Source: Streptomyces actinomycinicus (GTDB lineage Bacteria > Actinomycetota > Actinomycetes > Streptomycetales > Streptomycetaceae). From it: DNA of 64,000 nucleotides. This document shows, one piece after another, positions 47,862 to 56,466 of the stretch (position 1 is its first letter; every line of letters starts with the position of its first letter). The notes below the pieces were generated by a model. That model worked only from the letters and a program-made list of their open reading frames with translations. It searched no databases and was not told the DNA's origin. The stretch lies in NCBI RefSeq assembly GCF_016741775.1, contig NZ_JAERRK010000002.1, positions 496,001 through 560,000 of the forward strand, read 5' to 3'. Made by a program: the position numbers and the translations under genes.

Positions 47862-49025
47862 TCAGACCCGCATCGGCTGGGGGGACTCCCGGCGGGCCGG
47901 GTCGGGGCCCTCGTACTCGCGGATGATCTCGTAGCGCGTGTTGCGCTCCACGGGACGGAAGCCCGCGTCGCGGATCAGTTCCAGCAGGTCGTCACGGGTC
48001 AGCTTGTTCGGCGTGCCGTAGTTGTCCGCGTCGTGAGTGATCTTGTACTCGACGACCGAGCCGTCCATGTCGTCGGCGCCGTGCTGGAGGGCCAGCTGGG
48101 CGGTCTGCACGCCGTGCATCACCCAGAAGACCTTGACGTGCGGGACGTTGTCGAACAGGAGGCGGGAGACGGCGAACGTCTTCAGGGCCTCCGCGCCGGT
48201 CGCCATCTGCGTGCGGGCCTGAAGGCGGTTGCGGATCTTGCCGTCCTTCATGTCCACGAAGTCGTGCTGGTAGCGCAGCGGGATGAAGACCTGGAAGCCG
48301 TTCGTCTCGTCCTGCAGCTCGCGCAGGCGCAGCACGTGGTCGACCCGGTGCCTGGGCTCCTCGATGTGGCCGTACAGCATGGTGCACGGGGTCTTCAGAC
48401 CCTTCTCGTGCGCCAGGCGGTGGATGCGGGACCAGTCCTCCCAGTGGGTGCGGTGGTCCACGATGTGCTGCCGGACCTCCCAGTCGAAGATCTCCGCGCC
48501 GCCACCGGTGAGCGACTCCAGGCCCGCGTCGATCAGCTCGTCCAGGATCTCGGACGCCGACAGACCGGAGATCGTCTCGAAGTGGTGGATCTCCGTCGCC
48601 GTGAAGGCCTTGAGGGAGACGTCCGGGAGGGCGGCCTTCAGTTCCCGCAGGGAGCGCGGGTAGTAGCGCCACGGCAGGTTCGGGTGCAGGCCGTTGACGA
48701 TGTGCAGCTCGGTGAGGTTCTCCGACTCCATCGCCTTGGCGAGCTTGACGGCCTCCTCGATGCGCATCGTGTACGCGTCCTTCTCCCCCGGCTTGCGCTG
48801 GAAGGAGCAGTACGCGCAGGAGGCCGTGCACACGTTCGTCATGTTCAGGTGCCGGTTGACGTTGAAGTGGACGACGTCACCGTTCTTGCGGGTGCGCACC
48901 TCGTGGGCGAGCCCGCCCAGCCAGGCCAGGTCGTCCGACTCGTACAGCGCGATGCCGTCCTCGCGGGTCAGCCGCTCACCGGAGCGGACCTTTTCCTCCA
49001 GCTCGCGCTTGAGCCCGACGTCCAT
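47862..49025 (-). CDS. mqnE: Aminodeoxyfutalosine synthase
   Basis: The 387-residue radical-SAM enzyme has Cys66, Cys70 and Cys73 in CTASCAYC. HFNVNRHLNMTNVC precedes the cluster, followed by ELHIVNGLHPNLPW and the MqnE/MqnC-type ESLTGGGAEIF. It joins 3-enolpyruvylbenzoate to S-adenosylmethionine to give aminofutalosine, the step after MqnA. The presence of MqnE rather than a futalosine-forming step means the deaminase acts later. It precedes the UdgX gene on the same strand. Confidence 0.95.
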   Translation of the reverse strand: MDVGLKRELEEKVRSGERLTREDGIALYESDDLAWLGGLAHEVRTRKNGDVVHFNVNRHLNMTNVCTASCAYCSFQRKPGEKDAYTMRIEEAVKLAKAMESENLTELHIVNGLHPNLPWRYYPRSLRELKAALPDVSLKAFTATEIHHFETISGLSASEILDELIDAGLESLTGGGAEIFDWEVRQHIVDHRTHWEDWSRIHRLAHEKGLKTPCTMLYGHIEEPRHRVDHVLRLRELQDETNGFQVFIPLRYQHDFVDMKDGKIRNRLQARTQMATGAEALKTFAVSRLLFDNVPHVKVFWVMHGVQTAQLALQHGADDMDGSVVEYKITHDADNYGTPNKLTRDDLLELIRDAGFRPVERNTRYEIIREYEGPDPARRESPQPMRV

Positions 49026-49063
49026 GCCAACACCTTTCTACGACAGCCCGACCAACGGTATCC

Positions 49064-49519
49064 CTACACCTCTTCGGGCAGCTCCCCGACCCGGTTCTCC
49101 CACTTCGTGGAGAGCACGATGGTCGTACGGGTGCGGGAGACGCCCTTGGTGCCGCTCAGCCGCCGGATGGTCCGCTCCAGGCCGTCGACGTCGGTCGAGC
49201 GCACCTTGAGCATGTAGGAGTCGTCGCCGGCGATGAACCAGCAGTCCTCGATCTCCGGCAGGTCCCGCAGGCGCTGCGCCACGTCCTCGTGGTCGGCGGC
49301 GTCGGAGAGCGAGATGCCGATCAGCGCGGTGACGCCGAGGCCGAGCGAGGCCGCGTTCACCGTGGCGCGGTAGCCGGTGATGACACCGGCCGCCTCCAGC
49401 CGGTTGATGCGGTCGGTGACGCTCGGGCCCGACAGGCCGACAAGGCGTCCCAGCTCCGCGTACGAGGCCCGGCCGTTCTCCCTCAGGGCCTGGATGAGCT
49501 GCCTGTCCACCGCGTCCAT
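49064..49519 (-). CDS. Lrp/AsnC-family regulator
   Basis: The 151-residue protein has an N-terminal winged HTH (DAVDRQLIQALRENGRASYA, ELGRLVGLSGPSVTDRINRL) and a C-terminal RAM domain (about 65-145). It lies in the - strand run between the UbiX-type gene and mqnE, 38 bp before the latter, so it may respond to a metabolite of the pathway or simply be co-located. Effector unknown. Confidence 0.9.
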   Translation of the reverse strand: MDAVDRQLIQALRENGRASYAELGRLVGLSGPSVTDRINRLEAAGVITGYRATVNAASLGLGVTALIGISLSDAADHEDVAQRLRDLPEIEDCWFIAGDDSYMLKVRSTDVDGLERTIRRLSGTKGVSRTRTTIVLSTKWENRVGELPEEV

Positions 49520-49583
49520 GCGATCGAAGCCTTCCGGTGAAAGTTCCTGAAGTGATGAGAGGTACTGCTGGTTGCGCGCGGTG

Positions 49584-50258
49584 CTAGCCGCCCGCCGTGC
49601 CGCCGCCCAGTTCGCCCCGCCACCGCCGGTACAGGCCGTGCCCGACGCCCGCCGCGTCCAGCACCCGGCCGGCGACGAAGTCCACCAGGTCCTGGATGTG
49701 GGTGGCGCCCGCGTAGAAGGCGGGCGAGGCCGGTACGACGGTGGCGCCGGCGTCGTCCAGGGCCACGAGGTGCCGCAGCGTCTGCCCGTTCAGGGGGGTC
49801 TCCCGTACGGCCACGACGAGGGTCCGGCGCTCCTTCAGTGTGACGCTCGCGGCCCGCTGCAGCAGATCCTTGGACAGGCCCAGCGCGACACCGGCCACAC
49901 AGGCGGTGGAGGCGGGCACGATGAGCATGCCCTTGACCGCGTACGAGCCCGAGGACGGGCCGGCGGCGAGATCGCCCGCGCTCCAGTACCGCACCCCGCT
50001 CACGTCCACGTCGAACGTGCCGGGCTTGCCGTCGGCGCCCCGGGACAGCCATGCGCGCAGGTCGTCCTGCCAGTGGGCGTCGCGGAACGAGATCCCCGTC
50101 TCGTCCAGCAGCGTCAGCCGCGAGGCCCGGCTGACCACCAGGTCGACCGTCTCCCCCGCCGTCAGCAGCGCCCGCAGCACGGCAGCCGCGTACGGCGTCC
50201 CGGAAGCTCCGGACACCCCCACGATCCAAGGCACGCGCTGCGTTTCTCCTGCGTTCAC
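49584..50258 (-). CDS. ubiX: UbiX-family flavin prenyltransferase
   Basis: The protein is 224 residues with the FMN-binding opening WIVGVSGASGTPYAAAVL, SGSYAVKGMLIVPASTACVAGVALG and the closing ASPAFYAGATHIQDLVDFVAGRVLD. It makes prenylated FMN, the cofactor of UbiD-type decarboxylases. The UbiD-type gene is two genes upstream in the same run, so they are a functional pair. GTG at 50258 is the start. Confidence 0.93.
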   Translation of the reverse strand: MNAGETQRVPWIVGVSGASGTPYAAAVLRALLTAGETVDLVVSRASRLTLLDETGISFRDAHWQDDLRAWLSRGADGKPGTFDVDVSGVRYWSAGDLAAGPSSGSYAVKGMLIVPASTACVAGVALGLSKDLLQRAASVTLKERRTLVVAVRETPLNGQTLRHLVALDDAGATVVPASPAFYAGATHIQDLVDFVAGRVLDAAGVGHGLYRRWRGELGGGTAGG

Positions 50259-50314
50259 ACCTTGAGCGTACCGGCGGACGGAAAGGTGCTCAGGCCGGGT
50301 CGCCCTGGACCTGG

Positions 50315-51217
50315 TCAGACGGTCAGACCGCGGACGAGGAGATCAAGCAGCGCACACACGAACAGGGCAATGCCGATGAACCCGTTGACGCTGAAGAACG
50401 CCCGGTTCACACGGGACAGGTCGTGCGGCCGGACGATGCGGTGTTCGTAGAGGAAGGCACCGGCGACGATCAGCAGGCCCAGCCAGAAGAAGGCGCCCGC
50501 GTGGGTGGCCAGCGCGTACCAGACGAACAGGGCCGTCGTGACCGTGTGGCAGGCCCGGGCGCCCCAGATCGCGGCCGGGACGCCGAAGCGCGCCGGGACC
50601 GACATGACACCGATCTCGCGGTCGGTCTCGACGTCCTGGCAGGCGTAGATGAGGTCGAATCCGCCGATCCAGACGCCGACCGCGAGGCCGAGGATCACCG
50701 CGTCCCAGGACCAGCTCCCGGAGATCGCGAGCCAGCCGCCGACCGGTCCCATCGCCTGTGCGAGGCCGAGGATGGCCTGCGGGAAGTTGGTGAAGCGTTT
50801 CCCGTACGGGTAGACCACCATCGGGATCACCGCGACCGGGGCCAGCGCCAGGCAGAGCGGGTTCAGCAGGGCCGCGGCGCCGAGGAAGACCACCAGGGCG
50901 ACCAGCGCACCCGTCCAGGCGTGCTTCACCGACATCGCGCCGGTCACCAGCTCGCGGTGGGCCGTGCGCGGGTTCCGGGCGTCGATCTCGCGGTCGATGA
51001 TCCGGTTGACCGCCATCGCGAACGTGCGCAGGCCGACCATGCAGACCGTGACCAGCAGCAGCCGGGCCCAGTGGATGTTCCTGTCCCACTGGAACATCGC
51101 CGTGAGGGAGGCGATGTAGGCGAAGGGCAACGCGAAGACCGAGTGCTCGATCATCACCAGGCGCAGGAAGGCCTTGGTGCGTCCCGGCTGGGGGATCGCG
51201 GCAGAGGCGCTGCTCAC
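50315..51217 (-). CDS. mqnP: UbiA-family prenyltransferase of the futalosine pathway
   Basis: The 300-residue membrane protein has eight or nine helices. The two aspartate-rich motifs are NRIIDREIDARNP (NxxxDxxxD) and DVETDREIG (DxxxD), which bind Mg-diphosphate of the prenyl donor. It attaches the polyprenyl chain to the dihydroxynaphthoate intermediate. GTG at 51217 overlaps the UbiD stop by 4 bp. The name mqnP is given by context. Confidence 0.88.
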   Translation of the reverse strand: MSSASAAIPQPGRTKAFLRLVMIEHSVFALPFAYIASLTAMFQWDRNIHWARLLLVTVCMVGLRTFAMAVNRIIDREIDARNPRTAHRELVTGAMSVKHAWTGALVALVVFLGAAALLNPLCLALAPVAVIPMVVYPYGKRFTNFPQAILGLAQAMGPVGGWLAISGSWSWDAVILGLAVGVWIGGFDLIYACQDVETDREIGVMSVPARFGVPAAIWGARACHTVTTALFVWYALATHAGAFFWLGLLIVAGAFLYEHRIVRPHDLSRVNRAFFSVNGFIGIALFVCALLDLLVRGLTV

Positions 51218-52665
51218 AGCCCGTACTCCTTCCAGCGGCGGTCCACCAGGGCCGCCGTGTCCGGGTCCGACAGGACCATGTCCGGCCACCCGCCGTCCCT
51301 CGTGTACCCCTCCTCGGGCCACTTCTTCGTCGCGTCGATGCCCGCCTTGCCGCCCCAGAACTGCTGGTAGGAGGCGTGGTCGAGGTGGTCGACGGGGCCT
51401 TCCACGACCGTGAGGTCACGGGCGTAGTCGGTGTTGCCGAGGGCCCTCCAGGCGACCTCGTGCAGGTCGTGGACGTCGCAGTCGGAGTCGACGACCACGA
51501 TCAGCTTGGTGAGGGACATCATGTGGGCCCCCCAGATCGCGTGCATCACCTTCTGCGCGTGCTTCGGGTACTTCTTGTCGATCGAGACGATCGCGCAGTT
51601 GTGGAAGCCGCCGGCCTCGGGCAGGTGGTAGTCCACGATGTCCGGGACGATGATCTTGAGGAGGGGCAGGAAGAAGCGTTCCGTGGCTCGGCCGAGCGGG
51701 CCGTCCTCCGTCGGGGGCCTGCCGACCACGATCGACTGCAGCAGCGGGCGCTTCCGCATGGTCACGCAGTCGATCTTCAGCGCCGGGAAGGGCTCCTGAG
51801 GCGTGTAGAAGCCGGTGTGGTCGCCGAAGGGGCCCTCGGGCAGCATCTCGCCGGGCTCCAGCCAGCCCTCCAGGACCACCTCGGCGTTCGCCGGGACCTG
51901 GAGCGGGACCGTCTTGCAGTCGACCATCTCGGTCCGCTTGCCCGCGATGAAGCCGGCGAAGAGGTACTCGTCGATGTCACCGGGGAGGGGGGCCGTGGAG
52001 GCGTACGTCACCGCCGGCGGACAGCCGAAGGCGATGGCGACCGGGAGCCGCTCGCCCCGCCGCGCCGCCACCTGGTAGTGGTTCCGGCTGTCCTTGTGGA
52101 TCTGCCAGTGCATGCCGATGGTGCGCTTGTCGTGGCGCTGCAGCCGGTACAGGCCGAGGTTGCGGATGCCGGTCTCGGGGTCCTTGGTGTGGGTCAGGCC
52201 CAGGTTGAAGAAGGAGCCGCCGTCCTGGGGCCAGGTGAACAGGGCGGGGAGCCGGTCGAGGTCGACGTCGTCGCCGTGCAGGACGACCTCCTGCACCGGG
52301 GCGTCCTTGACCTTCTTCGGCGGGACGTGCGTCATCGCGCCCAGCTTGCCGAAGGCCTCGCGCACACCGACGAAGCCGTGCGGCAGTTCGGGCCGCAGCA
52401 GGCCGCCGATCTTCTCGGAGATGTCGCCGTACGACTTCAGGCCCAGCGCCTTCAGCAGCCGCCGGTCGGTCCCGAAGACGTTCATCGCGAGGGGCATCGC
52501 CGAGCCCTTCACGTTCTCGAAGAGAAGCGCCGGGCCGCCGGATTTCTGCACCCGGTCGACGATCTCCCCGACCTCCAGGTACGGGTCGACCTCGGCCTTG
52601 ATGCGCTTGAGGTCCCCCTCGCGCTCCAGCGCCCGCAGCAGGGAGCGAAGATCGTCGTAAGCCAT
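51214..52665 (-). CDS. mqnL: UbiD-family decarboxylase (menaquinone branch)
   Basis: The 483-residue enzyme has YDDLRSLLRALEREGDLKRI at the start, the prFMN-binding region TIGMHWQIHKDSRNHYQ, GCPPAVTYAS and GPFGDHTGFYTP with the catalytic Glu-type pocket, and TKLIVVVDSDCDVHDLHEVAW. It removes the carboxylate of the naphthoate intermediate. It is the first gene of the run UbiD-UbiA-UbiX-Lrp-mqnE. The mqnL name is assigned from pathway position, not from a direct match. Confidence 0.88.
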   Translation of the reverse strand: MAYDDLRSLLRALEREGDLKRIKAEVDPYLEVGEIVDRVQKSGGPALLFENVKGSAMPLAMNVFGTDRRLLKALGLKSYGDISEKIGGLLRPELPHGFVGVREAFGKLGAMTHVPPKKVKDAPVQEVVLHGDDVDLDRLPALFTWPQDGGSFFNLGLTHTKDPETGIRNLGLYRLQRHDKRTIGMHWQIHKDSRNHYQVAARRGERLPVAIAFGCPPAVTYASTAPLPGDIDEYLFAGFIAGKRTEMVDCKTVPLQVPANAEVVLEGWLEPGEMLPEGPFGDHTGFYTPQEPFPALKIDCVTMRKRPLLQSIVVGRPPTEDGPLGRATERFFLPLLKIIVPDIVDYHLPEAGGFHNCAIVSIDKKYPKHAQKVMHAIWGAHMMSLTKLIVVVDSDCDVHDLHEVAWRALGNTDYARDLTVVEGPVDHLDHASYQQFWGGKAGIDATKKWPEEGYTRDGGWPDMVLSDPDTAALVDRRWKEYGL

Positions 52666-52741
52666 GCCCCCCAGTATCCGCCACCGGCTAGGCTGGCCCG
52701 GTCACCAGGGTCGTCTCACGGCGTGGGGAGTACGCGCGGCC

Positions 52742-53050
52742 ATGCTGAGGTATCTGCCGTTCCTGCTGGTCCTGGCGTTGTGGATCTACGCCTTCGTGGA
52801 CTGTCTGAACACCCCCGAGGAAGAGGTTCGGCACCTGCCCAAGGTGGTGTGGGTGATCATCGTGCTGCTGTTCGGCGAGGTGCTGGTCGGACCGGTCGCC
52901 TGGCTGATCACCGGCAAGGTGCGGCGGGGGCCGGCGGGCGGCTCGTCGCCGTCGGAGCGGCACCGCGGCGCCGCCGCGAACTGGGTCGCCCCGGACGACA
53001 ACCCGGAGTTCCTGAAGTCCCTGAACAAGGACGACCCCCGCAACGACTAG
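52742..53050 (+). CDS. PLDc_N-domain small membrane protein
   Basis: The 102-residue protein has two transmembrane helices (about 4-22 and 37-58) surrounding VDCLNTPEEEVRHLPKVVWV, the PLD-nuclease N-terminal (PLDc_N) pattern. A polar C-terminal tail ends DDNPEFLKSLNKDD. No catalytic phospholipase motif is present. It is divergent from the UbiD gene. Function unknown. Confidence 0.85.
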   Translation: MLRYLPFLLVLALWIYAFVDCLNTPEEEVRHLPKVVWVIIVLLFGEVLVGPVAWLITGKVRRGPAGGSSPSERHRGAAANWVAPDDNPEFLKSLNKDDPRND

Positions 53051-53190
53051 CGGCGGACACGGCCGACGGGCCCCGCGCCGACGGAATGTGAAGGTTCGTC
53101 AGGCATCTCGGCGGTCCCGTCCATATCCGCTTGCCCGCGTCGGCCCCCGCTGTGGTTGATGGTCGTCACCGAGACCGGCACCGCGCGCTG

Positions 53191-53325
53191 ATGGCGATCG
53201 CCGGCATCGCGGCCACCGTCGGCGCGGTCGGCCGGCCCGTGGCCCAGGCGGTGCAGGCGGTCATCGGCATGCTGGCCGGCCAACCCGGGAACCCGGCTCT
53301 CTGGAACGAGGACATCGATGAGTGA
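53191..53325 (+). CDS. Possible small protein coupled to the dioxygenase
   Basis: A 44-residue frame (MAIAGIAATVGAVGRPVAQA, ending NPALWNEDIDE) stops 8 bp inside the dioxygenase gene, consistent with translational coupling. Its sequence is a helical, slightly hydrophobic segment then an acidic tail. A TTG at 53131 would give 64 residues. It may be a real small gene or only an open frame. Confidence 0.35.
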   Translation: MAIAGIAATVGAVGRPVAQAVQAVIGMLAGQPGNPALWNEDIDE

Positions 53326-54283
53326 TTCACGCATTCCGGTCATCGATCTGCGGCTCTGGACCGAGGGGGACGCGCCGGCCCGCGCCGCCCTCGCCCGTAC
53401 CGTCGACGAAGCCCTGCAGACCGCCGGGTTCCTGCTGGTCACCGGGCACGGGGTGGAGCCCGGGCTGCGCGCCGGGATCCGGTCGGCCGCACGGGAGTTC
53501 TTCCTGCTGCCCGCCGAGGTCAAGCGGCGGTACGAGGTGAAGGTCGGCGGACGCGGCTGGCTCGGGCGGGGTGCGGAGGCCAACGGGTACGCGGAGGGCA
53601 CCGAGACCCCGCCGGACCTGAAGGAGTCGCTCACCTTCGCGACCGACGAGCCGTTCGAGGACCCGGTGGTCAACGCCGAGTGGTACGCGCCCAACGTGTG
53701 GCCCGCCGAGGTGCCGGCGCTGCGCGGGCTGTGCGAGGAGTACCTGGGCCGGATGGCCGCGCTGGAGAAGGAGCTGCTGTCCCTGCTGGGATACGCCCTC
53801 GGGCAGGCCCCCGACTTCTTCGCGCGGCACATGGACCATCCCACGTACGGCTTCAACATCAACTGGTATCCGGGCACGGAGGTCGTCGGGGAACCGGAGC
53901 CCGGGCAGTTCCGGATCGGGCCGCACACCGACTTCGGGACCGTCACCGTCCTCGACCGGCAGGCCGGCAAGGGGGGACTGCAGGTCTACACGGACGAGGG
54001 CGGGTGGGAGGACGCGCCGTACGACCCGGCCGCCTTCACGATCAACGTGGGCGATCTGCTGTCCCGGTGGACCGGGGCGCGGTGGCGGTCGGGGCGGCAC
54101 CGGGTGCTGCCGCCGCCGTCGGACGCGCCGGCCGAGGAGCTGATGTCCCTCGTCTACTTCGGCGAGTGCACGCCGGGCACGCTGGTGGAGTCCCTGCCGG
54201 CGCCGGTGGGCCGGGTGGCGTATCCGCCCGTCGACTCGCACGTGTACCTCCGCGAGAAGCTCGACTCGATCACCGTGGGCTGA
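53318..54283 (+). CDS. Isopenicillin-N-synthase-like Fe(II)/2-oxoglutarate dioxygenase
   Basis: The 321-residue protein has an N-terminal DIOX_N domain (RIPVIDLRLW, TVDEALQTAGFLLVTGHG) and a C-terminal double-stranded helix. The iron ligands are His203 and Asp205 in IGPHTDFGTVTVL and His261 in SGRHRVLPP. Proteins of this class hydroxylate, desaturate or cyclise small molecules. GAGGAC before the ATG supports the start. The substrate is unknown; the neighbouring condensation-type gene suggests secondary metabolism. Confidence 0.87.
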   Translation: MSDSRIPVIDLRLWTEGDAPARAALARTVDEALQTAGFLLVTGHGVEPGLRAGIRSAAREFFLLPAEVKRRYEVKVGGRGWLGRGAEANGYAEGTETPPDLKESLTFATDEPFEDPVVNAEWYAPNVWPAEVPALRGLCEEYLGRMAALEKELLSLLGYALGQAPDFFARHMDHPTYGFNINWYPGTEVVGEPEPGQFRIGPHTDFGTVTVLDRQAGKGGLQVYTDEGGWEDAPYDPAAFTINVGDLLSRWTGARWRSGRHRVLPPPSDAPAEELMSLVYFGECTPGTLVESLPAPVGRVAYPPVDSHVYLREKLDSITVG

Positions 54284-54363
54284 CCGCCCCCGCCCCGGGG
54301 CGGCACCAGGGCCGGCCACAGGGGGTGCGAGTCGTCGCCGTGGGCTGACCGCGCGCGCCCCGG
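54273..54363. repeat. 26-bp direct repeat at the dioxygenase stop
   Basis: CCGTGGGCTGACCGC plus 11 following bases (54273-54298, containing the stop codon) recurs at 54338-54363 with two differences. A hairpin AAGGGG/CCCCTT (about 54507-54536) lies further on and could terminate upstream transcription before the 54550 gene. Confidence 0.6.
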
Positions 54364-54549
54364 CTCGTCACCGTCGGCGCAGTCCGGGACAAGCCCGGGA
54401 GCCGTGAGTCAACGCCGGTTGTCCACTTCCGCGTTCGGCCTGCCACCCGTTCCGTTGAAATGGCCCGGGCGGGCATGTCCCGGCCGCCTCCCGCGTCATT
54501 GCCTTGAAGGGGGCCCGCATCCAGGGGCCCCTTCTGCGATCGGAGACGC

Positions 54550-55965
54550 GTGCGAATCACTGACATCCAGCGCTGCGAGGTCCGGCCGGGACGGCTCGTC
54601 GAGTGGACGCTGAGTCCGGCGACCGTGGCGGCGGCGACGGCGCTCCCGGAGGACTCCCGGCCCCCCGCCTACATCCAGGAGTCGCACATCAGGACCGCCA
54701 AGTGCGTACGGGACGACGGATTGTTCGTGCCGACCTGGCTCGGCGGCGCCTTCGACCTGCCCGGGCCGGTCGACCTCGATGTGCTGCAGGAGGCGCTGCG
54801 CGCCTGGACGGTGCGGCACGAGACGCTGCGCAGCGGCTTCCGCTGGGCGGGCAGCGAGGGCGACGAGCTGCGCCGGTTCACGCTCGACGCGGCCGACGTG
54901 TCCCTGCGCAGGGAGGTGGTCGGCGACTTCCCGGACGCCGGCCGGCTGGTCGAGCACCTGCAGAACCGCTTCGACACCGTCGCGGACGCGCTGCGCTGGC
55001 CGAACCTCATCTACACGGCGGTCGTCCGGGACGACGGCGTCAGCGTCTACATGGCCTTCGACCACAGCAACGTGGACGCCTACTCCGTGCACCGGATCCC
55101 GGCCGAGATCACCGAGCTGTACGCGGCCGGGACCGCGGGCGGCGCACCCGAGGCGGCGGCGCCGGCCGCCAGCTACGTCGACTTCTGCGAGATCGAGCGG
55201 GCGGACGCGGACCGGCTCGACGGCGGGCACCAGATCGTCGCGCGCTGGCGGGAGTTCATCCGCCGCTGCGACGGGACGCTGCCCGGCTTCCCCGTGGACC
55301 TCGGCCTGGATCCGGACGGCCCGCTGCCGCGGCAGCAGATGCTGTGCGAACCGCTGGCCGACGCGGACGCGGCGGCGGCGTTCGAGGCGTACTGCCGGCC
55401 CTACGGGGGCAGCATGGTCGGACTGCTGGCCGCGACCGGGCTCACCGTGCACGAACTCGGCGGGCAGCCGGTGTACCGGACGGTGGTGCCGTTCCACACC
55501 CGGGTGAAGTCACGGTGGAGCGAGTCGGTGGGCTGGTACGTGGGCGGTGCCCCGATCGAGGTGCCGGTGGGCCGCACCCGCGGTTTCCCGGAGACCCTGC
55601 GGACGGTCCGTGCCGAGCTGCAGGCGAACCGGTCGCTGGCCCGGATGCCGCTGGCCCGGGTGCTGGCCCTGCTCGGCGCGGACTTCCGCCCGACCTCCCC
55701 GGACCTGTACTCGATCGTGTCCTACCTGGACACCCGCGGCATCCCGGGTGCCGAGCGGTGGGCCGAACAGCGTGCCCACGGGCTGATCCGGGTCTCGTAC
55801 GGGGACCAGGTGTGCGTCTGGGTGAACCGGCTGCACGAAGGACTGTGGCTGGCGAGCCGCTACCCGGACACGGACGTGGCGGCGAAGAACATGCGGCTGT
55901 ACGTCGAGCGGCTGCGCGACCGGATCGCCTGGGTGGCCCACGCGGGCCTCGCGGCGGTCTCGTGA
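54550..55965 (+). CDS. Free-standing condensation-domain (PapA/NRPS C-like) protein
   Basis: The 471-residue protein has the acyltransferase motif HSNVD inside AFDHSNVDAYSVH (HxxxD), the early core RHETLRSGF, and DLYSIVSYLDTRGIPGAE toward the end. The DFGWG loop of NRPS C domains is not present, recalling free-standing PapA-type acyltransferases. It would form an ester or amide bond between two acyl or amino partners. No adenylation or carrier domain is in the window. GTG start, GGAG at 54542-54545. Confidence 0.78.
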   Translation: MRITDIQRCEVRPGRLVEWTLSPATVAAATALPEDSRPPAYIQESHIRTAKCVRDDGLFVPTWLGGAFDLPGPVDLDVLQEALRAWTVRHETLRSGFRWAGSEGDELRRFTLDAADVSLRREVVGDFPDAGRLVEHLQNRFDTVADALRWPNLIYTAVVRDDGVSVYMAFDHSNVDAYSVHRIPAEITELYAAGTAGGAPEAAAPAASYVDFCEIERADADRLDGGHQIVARWREFIRRCDGTLPGFPVDLGLDPDGPLPRQQMLCEPLADADAAAAFEAYCRPYGGSMVGLLAATGLTVHELGGQPVYRTVVPFHTRVKSRWSESVGWYVGGAPIEVPVGRTRGFPETLRTVRAELQANRSLARMPLARVLALLGADFRPTSPDLYSIVSYLDTRGIPGAERWAEQRAHGLIRVSYGDQVCVWVNRLHEGLWLASRYPDTDVAAKNMRLYVERLRDRIAWVAHAGLAAVS

Positions 55966-55997
55966 CCGCTCGGACGACCCGGGGCCGGGCCCGCCGG

Positions 55998-56405
55998 CTA
56001 GGCCTGGGGCCGACCCAGCACCTCGATCAGGCGCTCGAACCGCGACCGCCAGCGCTGCTCCGTCTCCTCCTCGCCCTGGAACTCGTGGGTGAAACGGAGC
56101 GCGCTGCCGTCCTCCCCCTCCCGTTCGAGGTGGAAACGGATCCGGCCGCCGCCCTCGACCGTGTACTCCGCGACCCGGTCCACGTCCCAGGCAGTGACCT
56201 CCCCGCTGCCCATACCGCGCAGCGCGACCGCGCCGCCGAGCCTGGGTTCGAGCACGTCGGCGGGGGTGAACCAGTCCCCCAGACCCTCGGACGTGGCCAC
56301 CGCGGGCCAGACGTCCTCCATGCGCTGCGGGAGCCGCACCACGAAATGCAGGATGTGCATGTTCCCGTGGGTCTGGCTGGTGCCCTGTGCGATGGAACCG
56401 CTCAT
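55998..56405 (-). CDS. SRPBCC-family (START-like) protein
   Basis: The 135-residue helix-grip protein has MHILHFVVRLPQRMEDVWPA, SEGLGDWFTPADVLEPRLGG and a C-terminal helix EEETEQRWRSRFERLIEVLG. This is an AHSA1-like ligand-binding fold with no catalytic motif. An internal ATG at the HILHF segment is an alternative start. It faces the condensation gene. Function unknown. Confidence 0.75.
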   Translation of the reverse strand: MSGSIAQGTSQTHGNMHILHFVVRLPQRMEDVWPAVATSEGLGDWFTPADVLEPRLGGAVALRGMGSGEVTAWDVDRVAEYTVEGGGRIRFHLEREGEDGSALRFTHEFQGEEETEQRWRSRFERLIEVLGRPQA

Positions 56406-56466
56406 GACACCAGCCTGACCCCTGGGCCGGGGTTGCGCACGCGGCACGAACCCCGGCCGGCCGGCG

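Noticed and set aside
54550-55965. Part of a nonribosomal peptide synthetase cluster
   Set aside because: No adenylation, carrier or thioesterase domain is nearby; only a free-standing condensation fold is supported.
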